Assembly (NCBI GenBank): GCA_013824645.1 | Contig: PNOF01000002.1 | Span: 1 to 64,000, forward strand | Source: Syntrophus sp. (in: bacteria) | Lineage (GTDB): Bacteria > Desulfobacterota > Syntrophorhabdia > Syntrophorhabdales > Syntrophorhabdaceae | Direction: 5' to 3' | DNA length: 64,000 bases | Shown: in pieces, positions 9,565 to 20,358 of the stretch | Layout of the letters: each line of letters opens with the position of its first letter | Numbering within the stretch: position 1 is the stretch's first letter | Position numbers and translations under genes: made by a program | The notes under the pieces: model-generated | Databases searched by the model: none | What the model was told of the DNA's origin: nothing | What the model saw: only the letters and a program-made list of their open reading frames with translations

Positions 9565-10413
9565 ATGGATAGACAGGATAACTGGACAACCATCATCAGG
9601 CCGGTCAGCGGCTGGCTCAATTTCAATTTGGCGGAGCTTTGGCGCTACCGGGACCTGATTGTGCTCTTTGTTAGGCGGGATTTTGTGGCCATCTACAAGC
9701 AGACCATCCTGGGGCCTCTATGGTTCCTGTTGCAACCACTGTTTTCCACGTTAGTGTTCACCGTTATTTTCGGCAAGATCGCCAATATTCCCACCGATGG
9801 CATGCCACCCATGCTGTTTTACATGGCTGGAATTGTGGCGTGGAATTACTTTGCCACCTGTCTTACCTCGACGTCCAATACATTTGTTGCCAATGCTGGC
9901 ATTTTTGGCAAAGTCTATTTCCCTCGATTGACCGTGCCCGTGTCTGTTGTCATTGTGGGCCTTCTGACGTTTGCGATTCAGTTATTTCTGTTCATCGGAT
10001 TTTTTTTCTACTTTTATCTGCGCGGAGCACCACTGCAGCCATCCCTCTGGATACTCGCCATGCCATTGCTTGTCGTGCAGATGGGTATTCTCGGTCTGGG
10101 CATGGGAATACTTGTGTCTTCCCTTACCACCAAATACCGCGATCTTTCATTCGCAGTCGGGTTTGGAACACAGCTCGGGATGTACGCCACACCGATAGTC
10201 TACCCCATGTCGCAAATACCTGAACGGTGGCAGTGGTTGTATGCCATCAATCCGATGGCGAGCATAGTGGAAACCTTTCGTTTTGCCTTTCTGGGCTCTG
10301 GTTCAGTCAATCCTCAGTACCTTGCAATCAGCGCAGGAATGACACTGCTGATCTTTTTCGTGGGAATTGTCCTCTTCAGCCGAATTGAAAAGACATTTAT
10401 GGATACGGTCTAG
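9565..10413 (+). CDS. Polysaccharide ABC-2 transporter permease (Wzm-like)
   Basis: YRDLIVLFVRRDFVAIYKQTILGPLWFLLQPL; multiple TM helices. Confidence 0.92.
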   Translation: MDRQDNWTTIIRPVSGWLNFNLAELWRYRDLIVLFVRRDFVAIYKQTILGPLWFLLQPLFSTLVFTVIFGKIANIPTDGMPPMLFYMAGIVAWNYFATCLTSTSNTFVANAGIFGKVYFPRLTVPVSVVIVGLLTFAIQLFLFIGFFFYFYLRGAPLQPSLWILAMPLLVVQMGILGLGMGILVSSLTTKYRDLSFAVGFGTQLGMYATPIVYPMSQIPERWQWLYAINPMASIVETFRFAFLGSGSVNPQYLAISAGMTLLIFFVGIVLFSRIEKTFMDTV

Positions 10414-10417
10414 ATGT

Positions 10418-11701
10418 ATGAGTGACACCGTCATCAAGGTAGAACATCTCAGTAAAGAATACCACCTTGGTACTATCAGCCACGGTACACTGTATCGTGA
10501 TCTGCAGAGTTGGAGTGCAAGGCTTCTGGGCAAAGAAGATCCAAATTCGAAAATCGACTCAATTGGTCGTAGAGTTCGGAATAGCGCATTCAAAGCCCTT
10601 GACGATGTCTCGTTTGAGGTCAAGCAGGGTGATGTGCTCGGAGTAATCGGGCGCAACGGTGCCGGCAAATCCACACTGCTCAAGATTATCTCACGAGTTA
10701 CGGCACCGAGCAGTGGAGCGATAAAGATTAAAGGACACGTGGCAAGCCTGTTGGAGGTGGGAACGGGTTTTCATCCCGAACTGACTGGCAGAGAAAATAT
10801 ATTCCTGAATGGAACCATCCTGGGAATGAGAAAAGCTGAAATCCAGAGAAAATTGGACGGCATCGTGGATTTTTCTGGTGTGGAACAATTTCTGGACTCT
10901 CCTGTCAAGCGCTATTCCAGCGGAATGTATGTACGTCTTGCTTTTGCCGTGGCAGCTCATCTGGAGCCGGAAATCCTTCTTGTTGATGAAGTTCTGGCGG
11001 TAGGAGATATTCAATTTCAAAAACAGTGCCTGGGAAAAATGAAGGAAATCAGTGAGGGAGGACGTACGGTTATTTTTGTGAGTCACAGCTTACAAACCAT
11101 ATCATCACTTTGTGAGAAGTGTCTTCTATTGGAGGATGGTAGAATTAAACGGTTTGGCGCTACTACTGAAGTTGTTCTGGAATATTTGGGTGGAGGTGGA
11201 AGTAGCTGTGCTAACTTTACAAATTTAGGAAAAGTTGTTGGTGACAGTTTTGTACAGTTATTGATGGGTGAAGTAATCAACAATAAGCAGGAACCAGTAA
11301 ATGAAATAGACATAAGGGAGCCATTAGCCATACGCATGCGTTTCAGAGTACTTCAAGACTCTGCAATCCGTTACATTCCAAACTTTCATTTTATTGTTCC
11401 GGGCGGCTTATATGCTTTTGTCTCATCTCCACAAAAACTTCATCGCTTGTCATCTGGAGATTATGAAACTACTTGCTATATACCGGGAAATTTTTTAAAT
11501 GAAGGAGCTTACTATGTAGGCCTGGCAATAAGTTCATATGAACCAGGGCTCACAATCCACTTTTTTGAACCTGCTGTACTCACTTTTAATATTAAAGATC
11601 CAATGGATGGCTCGGTAGGCAGATATGGTTTTGGATATGCGAACGTGATGCCTGGTGTTGTAAGGCCGCAACTTGATTGGGGGGTGCAAAAGTTAACATG
11701 A
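10418..11701 (+). CDS. Polysaccharide ABC transporter ATPase with C-terminal extension (Wzt-like)
   Basis: [47 protein letters not shown]; ~190-aa C-terminal beta-rich domain after the NBD. Confidence 0.92.
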   Translation: MSDTVIKVEHLSKEYHLGTISHGTLYRDLQSWSARLLGKEDPNSKIDSIGRRVRNSAFKALDDVSFEVKQGDVLGVIGRNGAGKSTLLKIISRVTAPSSGAIKIKGHVASLLEVGTGFHPELTGRENIFLNGTILGMRKAEIQRKLDGIVDFSGVEQFLDSPVKRYSSGMYVRLAFAVAAHLEPEILLVDEVLAVGDIQFQKQCLGKMKEISEGGRTVIFVSHSLQTISSLCEKCLLLEDGRIKRFGATTEVVLEYLGGGGSSCANFTNLGKVVGDSFVQLLMGEVINNKQEPVNEIDIREPLAIRMRFRVLQDSAIRYIPNFHFIVPGGLYAFVSSPQKLHRLSSGDYETTCYIPGNFLNEGAYYVGLAISSYEPGLTIHFFEPAVLTFNIKDPMDGSVGRYGFGYANVMPGVVRPQLDWGVQKLT

Positions 11702-12468
11702 AAGCGGTAATTCTTGCTGGTGGTCTTGGAACAAGGATCAGTGAAGAAACTCATCTGAAGCCCAAACCTATGATTGAGGTGGGTGGAAAGCCGATCCTTT
11801 GGCATATCATGAAAATTTACTCTGCTCACGGTGTAAATGATTTTATTATCTGCTGCGGCTACAAGGGATATATCATCAAAGAATATTTTGCTAATTATTT
11901 TCTGCATATGTCTGATGTCACCTTTGACATGGCCAATAACCGAATGGAAGTACATCAGCAGCATGCAGAGCCATGGCGTGTAACACTGGTCGATACCGGT
12001 GAGGATACGCTGACTGGTGGCCGTCTTAAGCGAGTTGCCAACTATCTTGATAATGAAGAAGCCTTTTGCTTTACTTATGGCGATGGCGTTGCCGATATCG
12101 ATATTACTGCTGAAATTGTATTTCACAAGGAGCATGGTAAACTGGCGACTGTTGTGGCAGTACAACCACCTGGGCGTTATGGCGCATTACAGCTTGACAA
12201 TAGGTGTGTAACCGGATTCTCTGAAAAACCCCGTGGTGATGGTGGTCTGATCAACGGAGGTTTTTTTATTCTCTCTCCCCGATGCATTGAGTTGATACAT
12301 GGCAATTCCAGTAGCTGGGAAGGGGAGCCTATCAACCGATTAGCTGAAATGGGTGAATTAATGGCATTTGAACATAGCGGATTCTGGCAGCCGATGGATA
12401 CGCTCAGAGACAAGAATCATCTTGAGGAGCTTTGGGATAGTGGCAAGGCCCCCTGGAAGGTCTGGTAA
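11698..12468 (+). CDS. rfbF: Glucose-1-phosphate cytidylyltransferase
   Basis: [58 protein letters not shown]. Confidence 0.95.
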   Translation: MKAVILAGGLGTRISEETHLKPKPMIEVGGKPILWHIMKIYSAHGVNDFIICCGYKGYIIKEYFANYFLHMSDVTFDMANNRMEVHQQHAEPWRVTLVDTGEDTLTGGRLKRVANYLDNEEAFCFTYGDGVADIDITAEIVFHKEHGKLATVVAVQPPGRYGALQLDNRCVTGFSEKPRGDGGLINGGFFILSPRCIELIHGNSSSWEGEPINRLAEMGELMAFEHSGFWQPMDTLRDKNHLEELWDSGKAPWKVW

Positions 12469-13547
12469 TGCAGCAGTTTGATAATATTTATCATAACCGG
12501 CGCGCTCTGGTGACCGGACATACCGGGTTCAAAGGGAGCTGGCTTGCTCTCTGGCTGCAGGAGTTGGGGGCGAGTGTCAGCGGAGTTGCCCTTGCGCCTG
12601 ATACTCATCCCAACCATTGGGATCTTCTGAAACTGGATATACAGGAAGAACGGATTGATATCCGCGATAGTGCTGCTGTAGCAGAATGTCTGGATAGCAT
12701 GAAGCCGGAGATTGTTTTTCATCTTGCTGCCCAGCCTTTGGTGCGGCGTTCATATCAGGATCCGCTGGAGACATGGTCAACTAATGTAATTGGTACGGCC
12801 AATCTGCTTGAAGCCTGCCGCAACACACCGGGAGTTCGGGCAGTCATAGTTGTTACAACAGATAAGGTTTATGAGAATAATGAATGCTTATGTGGATACC
12901 GCGAAACGGATCGCCTTGGCGGGCACGACCCCTACAGTGCTTCGAAAGCAGCAGCAGAACTGGTGGCAAACAGTTTCCGTAAATCTTTTTTTCATGTTCC
13001 ATCTTCTCCATTTCTGGCCACAGCGCGTGCCGGAAATGTCATCGGCGGCGGTGACTGGTCGGCAGATCGGTTGATCCCTGACCTGATACGTGCTGTTCAA
13101 ACGGGCAGTTCACTGGAAATACGTTCTCCCTTGGCAACAAGGCCCTGGCAGCATGTACTGGAGTGTCTCAGTGGTTACCTGTTACTGGGTCAAAAACTGC
13201 TTGAGGGACAGTCTGAATACGCCGATGCATGGAACTTTGGGCCGGAACAGGATAGCAACAGGACAGTTTCCGAAGTTCTGACAAGCATAAAAACCTTTTT
13301 GCCGCAGATAAACTGGCATCAGACATCAGATACCCAGCTACACGAGGCCAACCTTCTTTATTTGGACAGCTCCAAAGCAAAAAAACAATTACAGTGGAAA
13401 CCGGTATGGACACTGGAGGAAGGACTTGCAGCCACTGCACAATGGTACAGCACATTTATTGAAAACAATAGGATTCTCAGTCGACAACAGTTGATTACAT
13501 TTGTTGAAGCTGCTTCAGATAAAGGTCTAAGTTGGATTACGGAATGA
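12468..13547 (+). CDS. rfbG: CDP-glucose 4,6-dehydratase
   Basis: RRALVTGHTGFKGSWLALWLQELGASVSGVALAPDTHPNHW...DPYSASKAAAELV. Confidence 0.95.
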   Translation: MQQFDNIYHNRRALVTGHTGFKGSWLALWLQELGASVSGVALAPDTHPNHWDLLKLDIQEERIDIRDSAAVAECLDSMKPEIVFHLAAQPLVRRSYQDPLETWSTNVIGTANLLEACRNTPGVRAVIVVTTDKVYENNECLCGYRETDRLGGHDPYSASKAAAELVANSFRKSFFHVPSSPFLATARAGNVIGGGDWSADRLIPDLIRAVQTGSSLEIRSPLATRPWQHVLECLSGYLLLGQKLLEGQSEYADAWNFGPEQDSNRTVSEVLTSIKTFLPQINWHQTSDTQLHEANLLYLDSSKAKKQLQWKPVWTLEEGLAATAQWYSTFIENNRILSRQQLITFVEAASDKGLSWITE

Positions 13548-14095
13548 AGATTGTTCAAACTCCTATTTCAGGCGTATCTCTGGTAGAAACCACCCCGTAT
13601 CGCGATGAACGGGGACATTTCTATCGGGCTTTTTGCCATCGCGAGCTGGCTCCAATCATTGGCAACCGTCAGATTGAACAGATTAATGTTTCGCGAACTG
13701 ACGTGGTCGGCGCTATACGCGGCATGCATTTTCAGCGTAAGCCTCATGCAGAGATGAAACTTATCCGTTGCATTAAGGGAAAAGTATGGGATGTTGCCGT
13801 TGATCTGCGGGAAGGCTCAGATACTTACTTACAGTGGTATGCGATTGAATTAAGTACGGAAGACTGCAGCATGTTTGTGATTCCTGAAGGATGCGCCCAT
13901 GGTTTTCAGGTATTGGAGCCCGAAAGTGAACTACTTTATCTCCATACTGCCAGCTACTCGGCTGAATCAGAGGGTGGAGTGCGTTTTGATGACCCTTTGG
14001 TTTCAATCATGTGGCCGTTGCCGGTATCAGATATATCAAACCGTGACAAGTCACATCCGTTTCTTCAATCCAGTTTTTCAGGTTTACTCATATGA
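13544..14095 (+). CDS. dTDP-4-dehydrorhamnose 3,5-epimerase-like protein
   Basis: ERGHFYRAFCHRELA..QINVSRTDVVGAIRGMHFQRKPHAEMKLIRCIKGKVWDVAVDLR. Confidence 0.9.
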   Translation: MKIVQTPISGVSLVETTPYRDERGHFYRAFCHRELAPIIGNRQIEQINVSRTDVVGAIRGMHFQRKPHAEMKLIRCIKGKVWDVAVDLREGSDTYLQWYAIELSTEDCSMFVIPEGCAHGFQVLEPESELLYLHTASYSAESEGGVRFDDPLVSIMWPLPVSDISNRDKSHPFLQSSFSGLLI

Positions 14096-15315
14096 ACTGC
14101 CGTCATTGCCACACTCTGCTTGAACAGACATTTCTTGATCTTGGTTATGCTCCACCCTCGAATGCCTATCTTACAGCGCAAGAGCTTTCCACGCCTGAAC
14201 TATATTTTCCATTGAAGCTAAAGGTATGCACTAACTGCTGGCTGGTGCAGACAGAGGATTATGCTCGTGCCGATGAGTTGTTCAGATACGATTATGCCTA
14301 TTTTTCCTCAACATCGACCAGTTGGCTCGCCCACACAGCCCACTATGCAAATATGATTATCAATAGACTGGAATTGAATGCAAACAGTCTTGTAATTGAA
14401 GTTGCCTCTAACGATGGCTATTTGCTTAAGAATTTTGTGGCAGCTGGTATCCCTTGCATAGGCATTGAGCCAACTGCCGGTACTGCTGAGGCCGCTGAGA
14501 AACTGGGCATACCCGTTGTGAGGGAATTCTTTGGGTTTGGATTGGCAAAAAAGCTCATCATAGAAGGTAAACAAGCTGATCTCATAGTGGGTAACAACGT
14601 CTTTGCCCATGTGCCGGATATTAATGATTTTACAGCGGGACTGAAGGCCGCTCTGAAACCGGGCGGTGTAATAACCCTTGAATTCCCGCATTTAATGAAG
14701 CTGATAGATCTGGTTCAGTTCGATACGGTGTATCATGAGCATTTTTCATATCTTTCTCTGCATGTAGTACAGCATATTTTTGAGCAATCAAGCCTCAGAA
14801 TATGGGATGTGGAAGAACTGCCTACCCATGGCGGCAGCCTAAGGATTTATGCCTGTCACCAGGATGATAAACGCGATGATACCACTGCAGTTAGTCACCT
14901 TTTAGAGGAAGAAAGAAGTTTTGGTATATGCAAGCTAACAACATATCAGGGACTTCAGACAAAAGCGAATAAGCTTAAAAATGATTTGCTGGTGTTTCTC
15001 CTGGAACAAAAAAAGGCTGGCAAAACCGTTGTCGCCTATGGCGCTGCTGCCAAGGGGAACACCTTGTTGAATTATGCGGGAGTCAAGCCCGATCTGTTGC
15101 CATATGTCTGCGATGCTGCGCCCTCCAAGCAGGGTAAATTCCTACCCGGCAGCCATATACCTGTTGTAGCTCCATCATTACTGCGGGAACACAGGCCGGA
15201 TGTTGTATTGATACTACCTTGGAATATTGCCGAAGAAGTTATTGCTCAGCATGGTTATGTTCGCGAATGGGGCGGAAAATTTGTAACTGCAGTGCCGCTG
15301 TTACAGGTTATTTAG
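14092..15315 (+). CDS. SAM-dependent sugar C-methyltransferase (zinc-binding N-terminal, TylCIII-like architecture)
   Basis: MNCRHCHTLLEQTFLDLGYAPPSNAYL; VIEVASNDGYLLKNF; VAYGAAAKGNTLLNYAGV C-terminal. Confidence 0.88.
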   Translation: MNCRHCHTLLEQTFLDLGYAPPSNAYLTAQELSTPELYFPLKLKVCTNCWLVQTEDYARADELFRYDYAYFSSTSTSWLAHTAHYANMIINRLELNANSLVIEVASNDGYLLKNFVAAGIPCIGIEPTAGTAEAAEKLGIPVVREFFGFGLAKKLIIEGKQADLIVGNNVFAHVPDINDFTAGLKAALKPGGVITLEFPHLMKLIDLVQFDTVYHEHFSYLSLHVVQHIFEQSSLRIWDVEELPTHGGSLRIYACHQDDKRDDTTAVSHLLEEERSFGICKLTTYQGLQTKANKLKNDLLVFLLEQKKAGKTVVAYGAAAKGNTLLNYAGVKPDLLPYVCDAAPSKQGKFLPGSHIPVVAPSLLREHRPDVVLILPWNIAEEVIAQHGYVREWGGKFVTAVPLLQVI

Positions 15316-15324
15316 GAGCGAATT

Positions 15325-16164
15325 GTGAAAATAGCAGTTACCGGAGCAAGTGGCTTCATCGGTCGTCATGTGTTGGCAGAGCTTGCACGTACTCAAGCAG
15401 AGATCGTTGCTGTTACACGTGACCCACGACATTTACAAAATTTATCCACGCGTATGCATGTTGTTGAAATGGACATTTCTTTGCCAGGGATAGACTGTTT
15501 TGCGCAAATGGGACATCCGGATGCACTAATACACCTTGCTTGGGATGGTTTGCCAAACTATAAATCATTGCACCACTTTGAAATGGAATTACCGAGACAC
15601 TATCATTTTCTTAAGACGATGATTAAGGCAGGGCTTACTTCGTTATTGGTTACAGGAACCTGTTTTGAATATGGCATGCAATCCGGAGCATTATCTGAGG
15701 ACACACCAACGTTGCCGGTAAATGCGTATGGGTTTGCAAAGGATCGGCTTCGCAAACAGTTAGAATTTCTTAGTTGTGAATACACTTTTTCAATGATATG
15801 GGCACGTCTTTTTTATACCTATGGCGAAGGTCAATCAGCCGCCTCGCTTTATCAACAATTGCTGGCTGCTGAGTCACGTGGTGATAAAAGCTTTGACATG
15901 TCCGGTGGGGAGCAACTGCGTGATTATCTTCCTGTTGCAAATGTAGCGCAAATGATTGTTAAACTGGCGTTGAGCCAAGTCAATGCAGGAGTGGTCAATA
16001 TATGTTCTGGGCAACCTATTAGTGTACGACGACTAGTTGAGGGATGGATACGCGAGAATCGATGGAATATTAGCATGAACCTTGGCAGGTATCCATATCC
16101 TGATTACGAACCAATGGTGTTCTGGGGCGATCGGCAGCGCCTCGATTCTATTTTAGGAAAATAA
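15325..16164 (+). CDS. NAD-dependent epimerase/dehydratase or reductase
   Basis: MKIAVTGASGFIGRHVLAEL Rossmann motif; NAYGFAKDRLRKQ. Confidence 0.88.
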   Translation: MKIAVTGASGFIGRHVLAELARTQAEIVAVTRDPRHLQNLSTRMHVVEMDISLPGIDCFAQMGHPDALIHLAWDGLPNYKSLHHFEMELPRHYHFLKTMIKAGLTSLLVTGTCFEYGMQSGALSEDTPTLPVNAYGFAKDRLRKQLEFLSCEYTFSMIWARLFYTYGEGQSAASLYQQLLAAESRGDKSFDMSGGEQLRDYLPVANVAQMIVKLALSQVNAGVVNICSGQPISVRRLVEGWIRENRWNISMNLGRYPYPDYEPMVFWGDRQRLDSILGK

Positions 16165-17216
16165 TGAAGTACCGTGAATTGTTTAAGGTTGAGGGCCTTC
16201 CTGTATTGCAGAATAGGTTGTTTTTGGATCGGGATAGCGCCAAGGCAAGCCCAAAGGGCAATGTTATTCTGGTTCAGGACATAGAGACCGGATTGATATT
16301 CAACAGTGCATTTGATGCGGCACTTCTCAAATATAATTCTGATTATCAGAATGAGCAAGCTTGTTCAGGTGTGTTCCGGAAGCACCTTGATGAGGTAAAA
16401 GATATTATCCAGAGGCATTTTCATAATAAACCACTCATTGAGGTTGGATGTGGTAAGGGATTTTTTCTGGAATTTTTGCGCAAGGAAGGTTATCAAATCA
16501 CGGGTGTTGACCCAGCCTATGAAGGAAAGAACCAAAACGTGATCAGGGCATGTTTTGATGACGGATTAGGGATCTCCGCAGAAGGCATTGTATTGCGCCA
16601 TGTTTTAGAGCATATGCCAGATCCGGTAGAATTTCTTTCAAGAATTGCCAAAGCAAACGGTGGGAAGGGGCTGATATATATTGAGGTGCCCTGTTTTGAT
16701 TGGATATGCCGAAAGAGAGCATGGTTTGATATTTATTATGAGCATGTAAATTATTTTCGACTTGCCGACTTTCGTCGTATATTCGGTAACATCCTTGATT
16801 GTGGACATGTTTTTGGGGGACAGTATTTATACATAGTAGCTGATATTGTCTCTTTAAAAAAACCATTTTGGAAAAAAAATGATCAAGTTTATTTCCCGTC
16901 TGACTTTCTGGTAAATGTTAAGCTCTTGGCTGCTTCTGCAAAAGAAAAGGTGAATGCAATCTGGGGCGGGGCTTCCAAGGGCGTAGTCTTTGCCCTCTAT
17001 ATGGAAAAAGCTGGGGTCGCCATTGATCTTGTTATTGATATTAATCCCGCTAAACAGGGGAACTATCTGCCAATAAGCGGCTTAAAAGTATCAACACCAG
17101 ATGAGGCAATGAATATGTTGCAGGCTGGAGATAACATTTTTGTCATGAATTCTAATTATTTAAATGAAATTATTGATCTCTCAAATAATAAGTATCATTA
17201 CATAAAGGTGGATTAG
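16164..17216 (+). CDS. Class I SAM-dependent methyltransferase (C-methyltransferase-like)
   Basis: LIEVGCGKGFFLEFLRKEGYQITGVDP; C-terminal IWGGASKGVVFALYMEKAGV. Confidence 0.82.
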   Translation: MKYRELFKVEGLPVLQNRLFLDRDSAKASPKGNVILVQDIETGLIFNSAFDAALLKYNSDYQNEQACSGVFRKHLDEVKDIIQRHFHNKPLIEVGCGKGFFLEFLRKEGYQITGVDPAYEGKNQNVIRACFDDGLGISAEGIVLRHVLEHMPDPVEFLSRIAKANGGKGLIYIEVPCFDWICRKRAWFDIYYEHVNYFRLADFRRIFGNILDCGHVFGGQYLYIVADIVSLKKPFWKKNDQVYFPSDFLVNVKLLAASAKEKVNAIWGGASKGVVFALYMEKAGVAIDLVIDINPAKQGNYLPISGLKVSTPDEAMNMLQAGDNIFVMNSNYLNEIIDLSNNKYHYIKVD

Positions 17217-17217
17217 A

Positions 17218-17985
17218 ATGAATTTTGAAAACGAGGTTATGGAGAGAATTAATGAGCTTGAGGGTAATAATGAGTTAAAGAAATATGCTCATGATTTTAT
17301 AAAAGCATCTCTTGTTCCTCAATACTCATACAATTTTTCTTGGCTTGGTCGTCCAATCATACAGTATCCTCAAGATATTGTTGCAATGCAGGAAATTATC
17401 TGGCAAGTCCGTCCTGATCTTATTATTGAGACCGGGATAGCACACGGTGGATCGCTTATCATGAGCGCTTCCATGTTGGCATTGTTAGACTATTGTGATG
17501 CTGTGAAAGCTGACAAAGCGTTCGATCCTATTGGCAATAGAAGGCGAGTACTCGGCCTGGATATTGATATACGCGCACATAACCGGCAAGCGATTGAAGC
17601 CCACCCCATGGCGCATATGATCGATATGATTCAAGGATCCAGTATTGCACCGGAGATAATTGCTGAGGTTCGCAATCGCGCGAAGAACTATGAATGTATC
17701 CTGGTCTGCCTCGATTCAAACCATACTCATGCACATGTTCTGGCAGAACTGGAAGCATACGCTTTACTTGTTTCAGTCGGTAGCTATTGCTGTGTTTTTG
17801 ATACCATAATTGAAGATATCCCAAAAGAATTATCTATCAATCGTCCATGGGGACCTGGTGATAATCCAAAGACTGCGGTTTGGAGTTATCTTAAGAACCA
17901 TCCAGAATTTGAGATTGATAAGGATATTCAGAACAAGCTTTTAATAACAGTTGCGCCAGACGGATATTTGAAGAGGGTAAGCTGA
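17218..17985 (+). CDS. Cephalosporin hydroxylase (CmcI)-family / rhamnosyl O-methyltransferase-like
   Basis: IIWQVRPDLIIETGIAHGGSLIMSASML; CILVCLDSNHTHAHVLAELEAYALLVSVGSYCCVFDT. Confidence 0.9.
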   Translation: MNFENEVMERINELEGNNELKKYAHDFIKASLVPQYSYNFSWLGRPIIQYPQDIVAMQEIIWQVRPDLIIETGIAHGGSLIMSASMLALLDYCDAVKADKAFDPIGNRRRVLGLDIDIRAHNRQAIEAHPMAHMIDMIQGSSIAPEIIAEVRNRAKNYECILVCLDSNHTHAHVLAELEAYALLVSVGSYCCVFDTIIEDIPKELSINRPWGPGDNPKTAVWSYLKNHPEFEIDKDIQNKLLITVAPDGYLKRVS

Positions 17986-18008
17986 GCATCAATTATACTG
18001 AAAAGCTT

Positions 18009-18923
18009 TTGGTAAGTGTTGGGATACCTACATATAATCGTCCTGATGGATTGCGTAGAACACTTGAGTATATTACAAAGCAGACGTACACCAATTTAGA
18101 AATCATCATATCTGACAACGCATCAGTTACTCCCGAAACAAAACTGGTTGTAAATGAGTTTCTAACGAGTGATTCAAGAATTAAGTATTTTAGGCAGGAA
18201 GAAAATATTGGAGCGTTTCACAACTTTAAATTTCTATTCGATAAAGCAACTGGTGACTATTTCATGTGGGCAGCGGATGATGATGAATGGAGGCCAGAGT
18301 TTATAGAATCGTGTGTAGAGTTATTCGATAATGACACTTCGTTGGTTTGTCCTCAAATGGAATTGGTCTGGCGGCTCAGTAACAATAAAGATCCCATCAA
18401 GTTGCCTGATTTAAATAAATGTATTTCAACATATGAGAGAATTAGCTCTTTCTTAAAGTGTGCAGCGCCGAGCATGATATACGGCTTGCATAAACGAACA
18501 AGTCTTAACTCTTTGGTTGCCTTTAAGAGTACATTTGATTTTTATGACTGTGCGCTAATTGTACGTATTTTGTCTCAATCAAATGTTAAAATCTGTGACA
18601 AGAAATTGTATGCAGCAGGTATTGATGATAGTGAGTATAAAGTTAAACCTAATACCACTTCAGCTAAATCGAGATTAAAGTATTGCCCATTTATTTTATA
18701 TACATTAGAATCTATTAGCAATTCGGATATTACGATTAGGCAAAAAATTATTTTAATTTGTTTACTTTTACAATTTTCAAATAATAACTATATCTATCAT
18801 GAGTCAGGCTATAATCAAACCCCCATCTATAGAAAAATAGAGTTACATCTAATTATTATATTTAACAAAATGTTAAATATAATACACAAGATATTAATTC
18901 CTGGTGGTGCTAATGTTGGATAG
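18009..18923 (+). CDS. Glycosyltransferase family 2 (TTG start)
   Basis: VSVGIPTYNRPDGLRRTLEYITKQTYTNLEIIISDNAS. Confidence 0.88.
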   Translation: MVSVGIPTYNRPDGLRRTLEYITKQTYTNLEIIISDNASVTPETKLVVNEFLTSDSRIKYFRQEENIGAFHNFKFLFDKATGDYFMWAADDDEWRPEFIESCVELFDNDTSLVCPQMELVWRLSNNKDPIKLPDLNKCISTYERISSFLKCAAPSMIYGLHKRTSLNSLVAFKSTFDFYDCALIVRILSQSNVKICDKKLYAAGIDDSEYKVKPNTTSAKSRLKYCPFILYTLESISNSDITIRQKIILICLLLQFSNNNYIYHESGYNQTPIYRKIELHLIIIFNKMLNIIHKILIPGGANVG

Positions 18924-19605
18924 ATTGCTTAAATATGTTAGGCCTAACAGTGATGGCAAAACAAGTTATGCTCAGTCCGGTGAAGATTTAATTGCAGATT
19001 TTATTCTGACAAATTTAAGAATTAATAATCCAAATTATTTGGACATCGGCGCCCATCATCCTTCCTATCTGAGTAACACATATTTTTTCTATAAAAAAGG
19101 ATCAGTTGGGGTTTGTATTGAACCGGATCCCGAGCTTTATGCGGAAATAAGGAAAAAGCGTAAGAATGACTTATGCATAAATGCGGGCATTGGGGTCAAC
19201 GCTGCTTCTGAAGCAGATTTCTATTTAATGAGCACAAGAACCCTCAATACTTTTTCAAAAACAGAGGCTGAGCGGTATCAGAGTTATGGAAGACAAACAA
19301 TTGAAAAAGTAGTCAAAATACCATTGATGATGATAAATGACATTCTGGATAATTTCATAGATAAAAAATTGAATTTTGTCTCTCTTGATGTTGAAGGTTT
19401 GGATTATGAGATTATTAAAGCTTTTGATTTTGATAAGCAACGTCCGGAAGTTTTTTGTATAGAAACAATAACGTATACAGAAGATAATTCTGAGGAAAAA
19501 GAATATCCGATAATCGAATATATGCTTGAAAACAGTTATATGGTTTACGCAGATACATATATCAACACTATTTTTGTAGACAAACAAAAATGGAAAAACA
19601 GATAA
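18913..19605 (+). CDS. FkbM-family methyltransferase
   Basis: YAQSGEDLIADFILTNLR...YLDIGAHHPSYLSNTYFFYKKG. Confidence 0.88.
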   Translation: MLDRLLKYVRPNSDGKTSYAQSGEDLIADFILTNLRINNPNYLDIGAHHPSYLSNTYFFYKKGSVGVCIEPDPELYAEIRKKRKNDLCINAGIGVNAASEADFYLMSTRTLNTFSKTEAERYQSYGRQTIEKVVKIPLMMINDILDNFIDKKLNFVSLDVEGLDYEIIKAFDFDKQRPEVFCIETITYTEDNSEEKEYPIIEYMLENSYMVYADTYINTIFVDKQKWKNR

Positions 19606-19614
19606 AACAACTAC

Positions 19615-20349
19615 ATGCAAATCTTAAATAAATTGCTCAATAAATTACGTGCTCCCGATGAAGTGGTTAATTTTAATGCCAGAACTAGAAATGCCTGGGT
19701 TGCTGATAAAGCGAGTAAGCTAAAACAAGGTGTCAAGGTTTTAGATGCTGGTGCCGGTGAATGTCAATACGCACCTCTTTTTCGACACTGTGATTATAAA
19801 ACGCAAGATTTTTCTCAATATGCTGGTACACCTTCGGGTATATTAACCGAAGGGTGGAAATATGGAAAAATTGATTATGTGTGTGATATTTTGAGTATTC
19901 CTGTGCCGGACGAATCTTTTGATGTGGTGTTATGCACAGAGGTCTTGGAACATGTACCCAGACCGATTGAGACGATAAAGGAACTATCAAGAGTACTGGC
20001 AGGAGGTGGCACCCTGCTTTTGACAGCGCCACTTTCAAGCGCAATCCATCAGCAACCTTATCATTATTATGGTGGCTACTCTCCATTTTTTTATAAGAAA
20101 TTCCTGCCTGAATTTGGATTAGATATCACAGAGATTAAACCTATTGGCGGGCTTATGAAGCATGTTGCTCAGGAACTTTCAAGAGTTGGTCGAGTACTTG
20201 AGGAGCGTGCACCAATAAAACTCTCTCTTTTTTTGAGGTATGCGTTGATGTGCAGGATACCGAAATATTTAGCAAAAATAGATGATGAAATTTTTGTTGA
20301 AGAATTTACTGTGGGATATATGATTGAAGCAAAAAAAAGATCAAAATAG
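19615..20349 (+). CDS. Class I SAM-dependent methyltransferase
   Basis: VLDAGAGECQYAPLF; SFDVVLCTEVLEHVPRPIETIKELSRVLAGGGTLLLTAPL. Confidence 0.9.
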   Translation: MQILNKLLNKLRAPDEVVNFNARTRNAWVADKASKLKQGVKVLDAGAGECQYAPLFRHCDYKTQDFSQYAGTPSGILTEGWKYGKIDYVCDILSIPVPDESFDVVLCTEVLEHVPRPIETIKELSRVLAGGGTLLLTAPLSSAIHQQPYHYYGGYSPFFYKKFLPEFGLDITEIKPIGGLMKHVAQELSRVGRVLEERAPIKLSLFLRYALMCRIPKYLAKIDDEIFVEEFTVGYMIEAKKRSK

Positions 20350-20358
20350 TCCTTTGGC

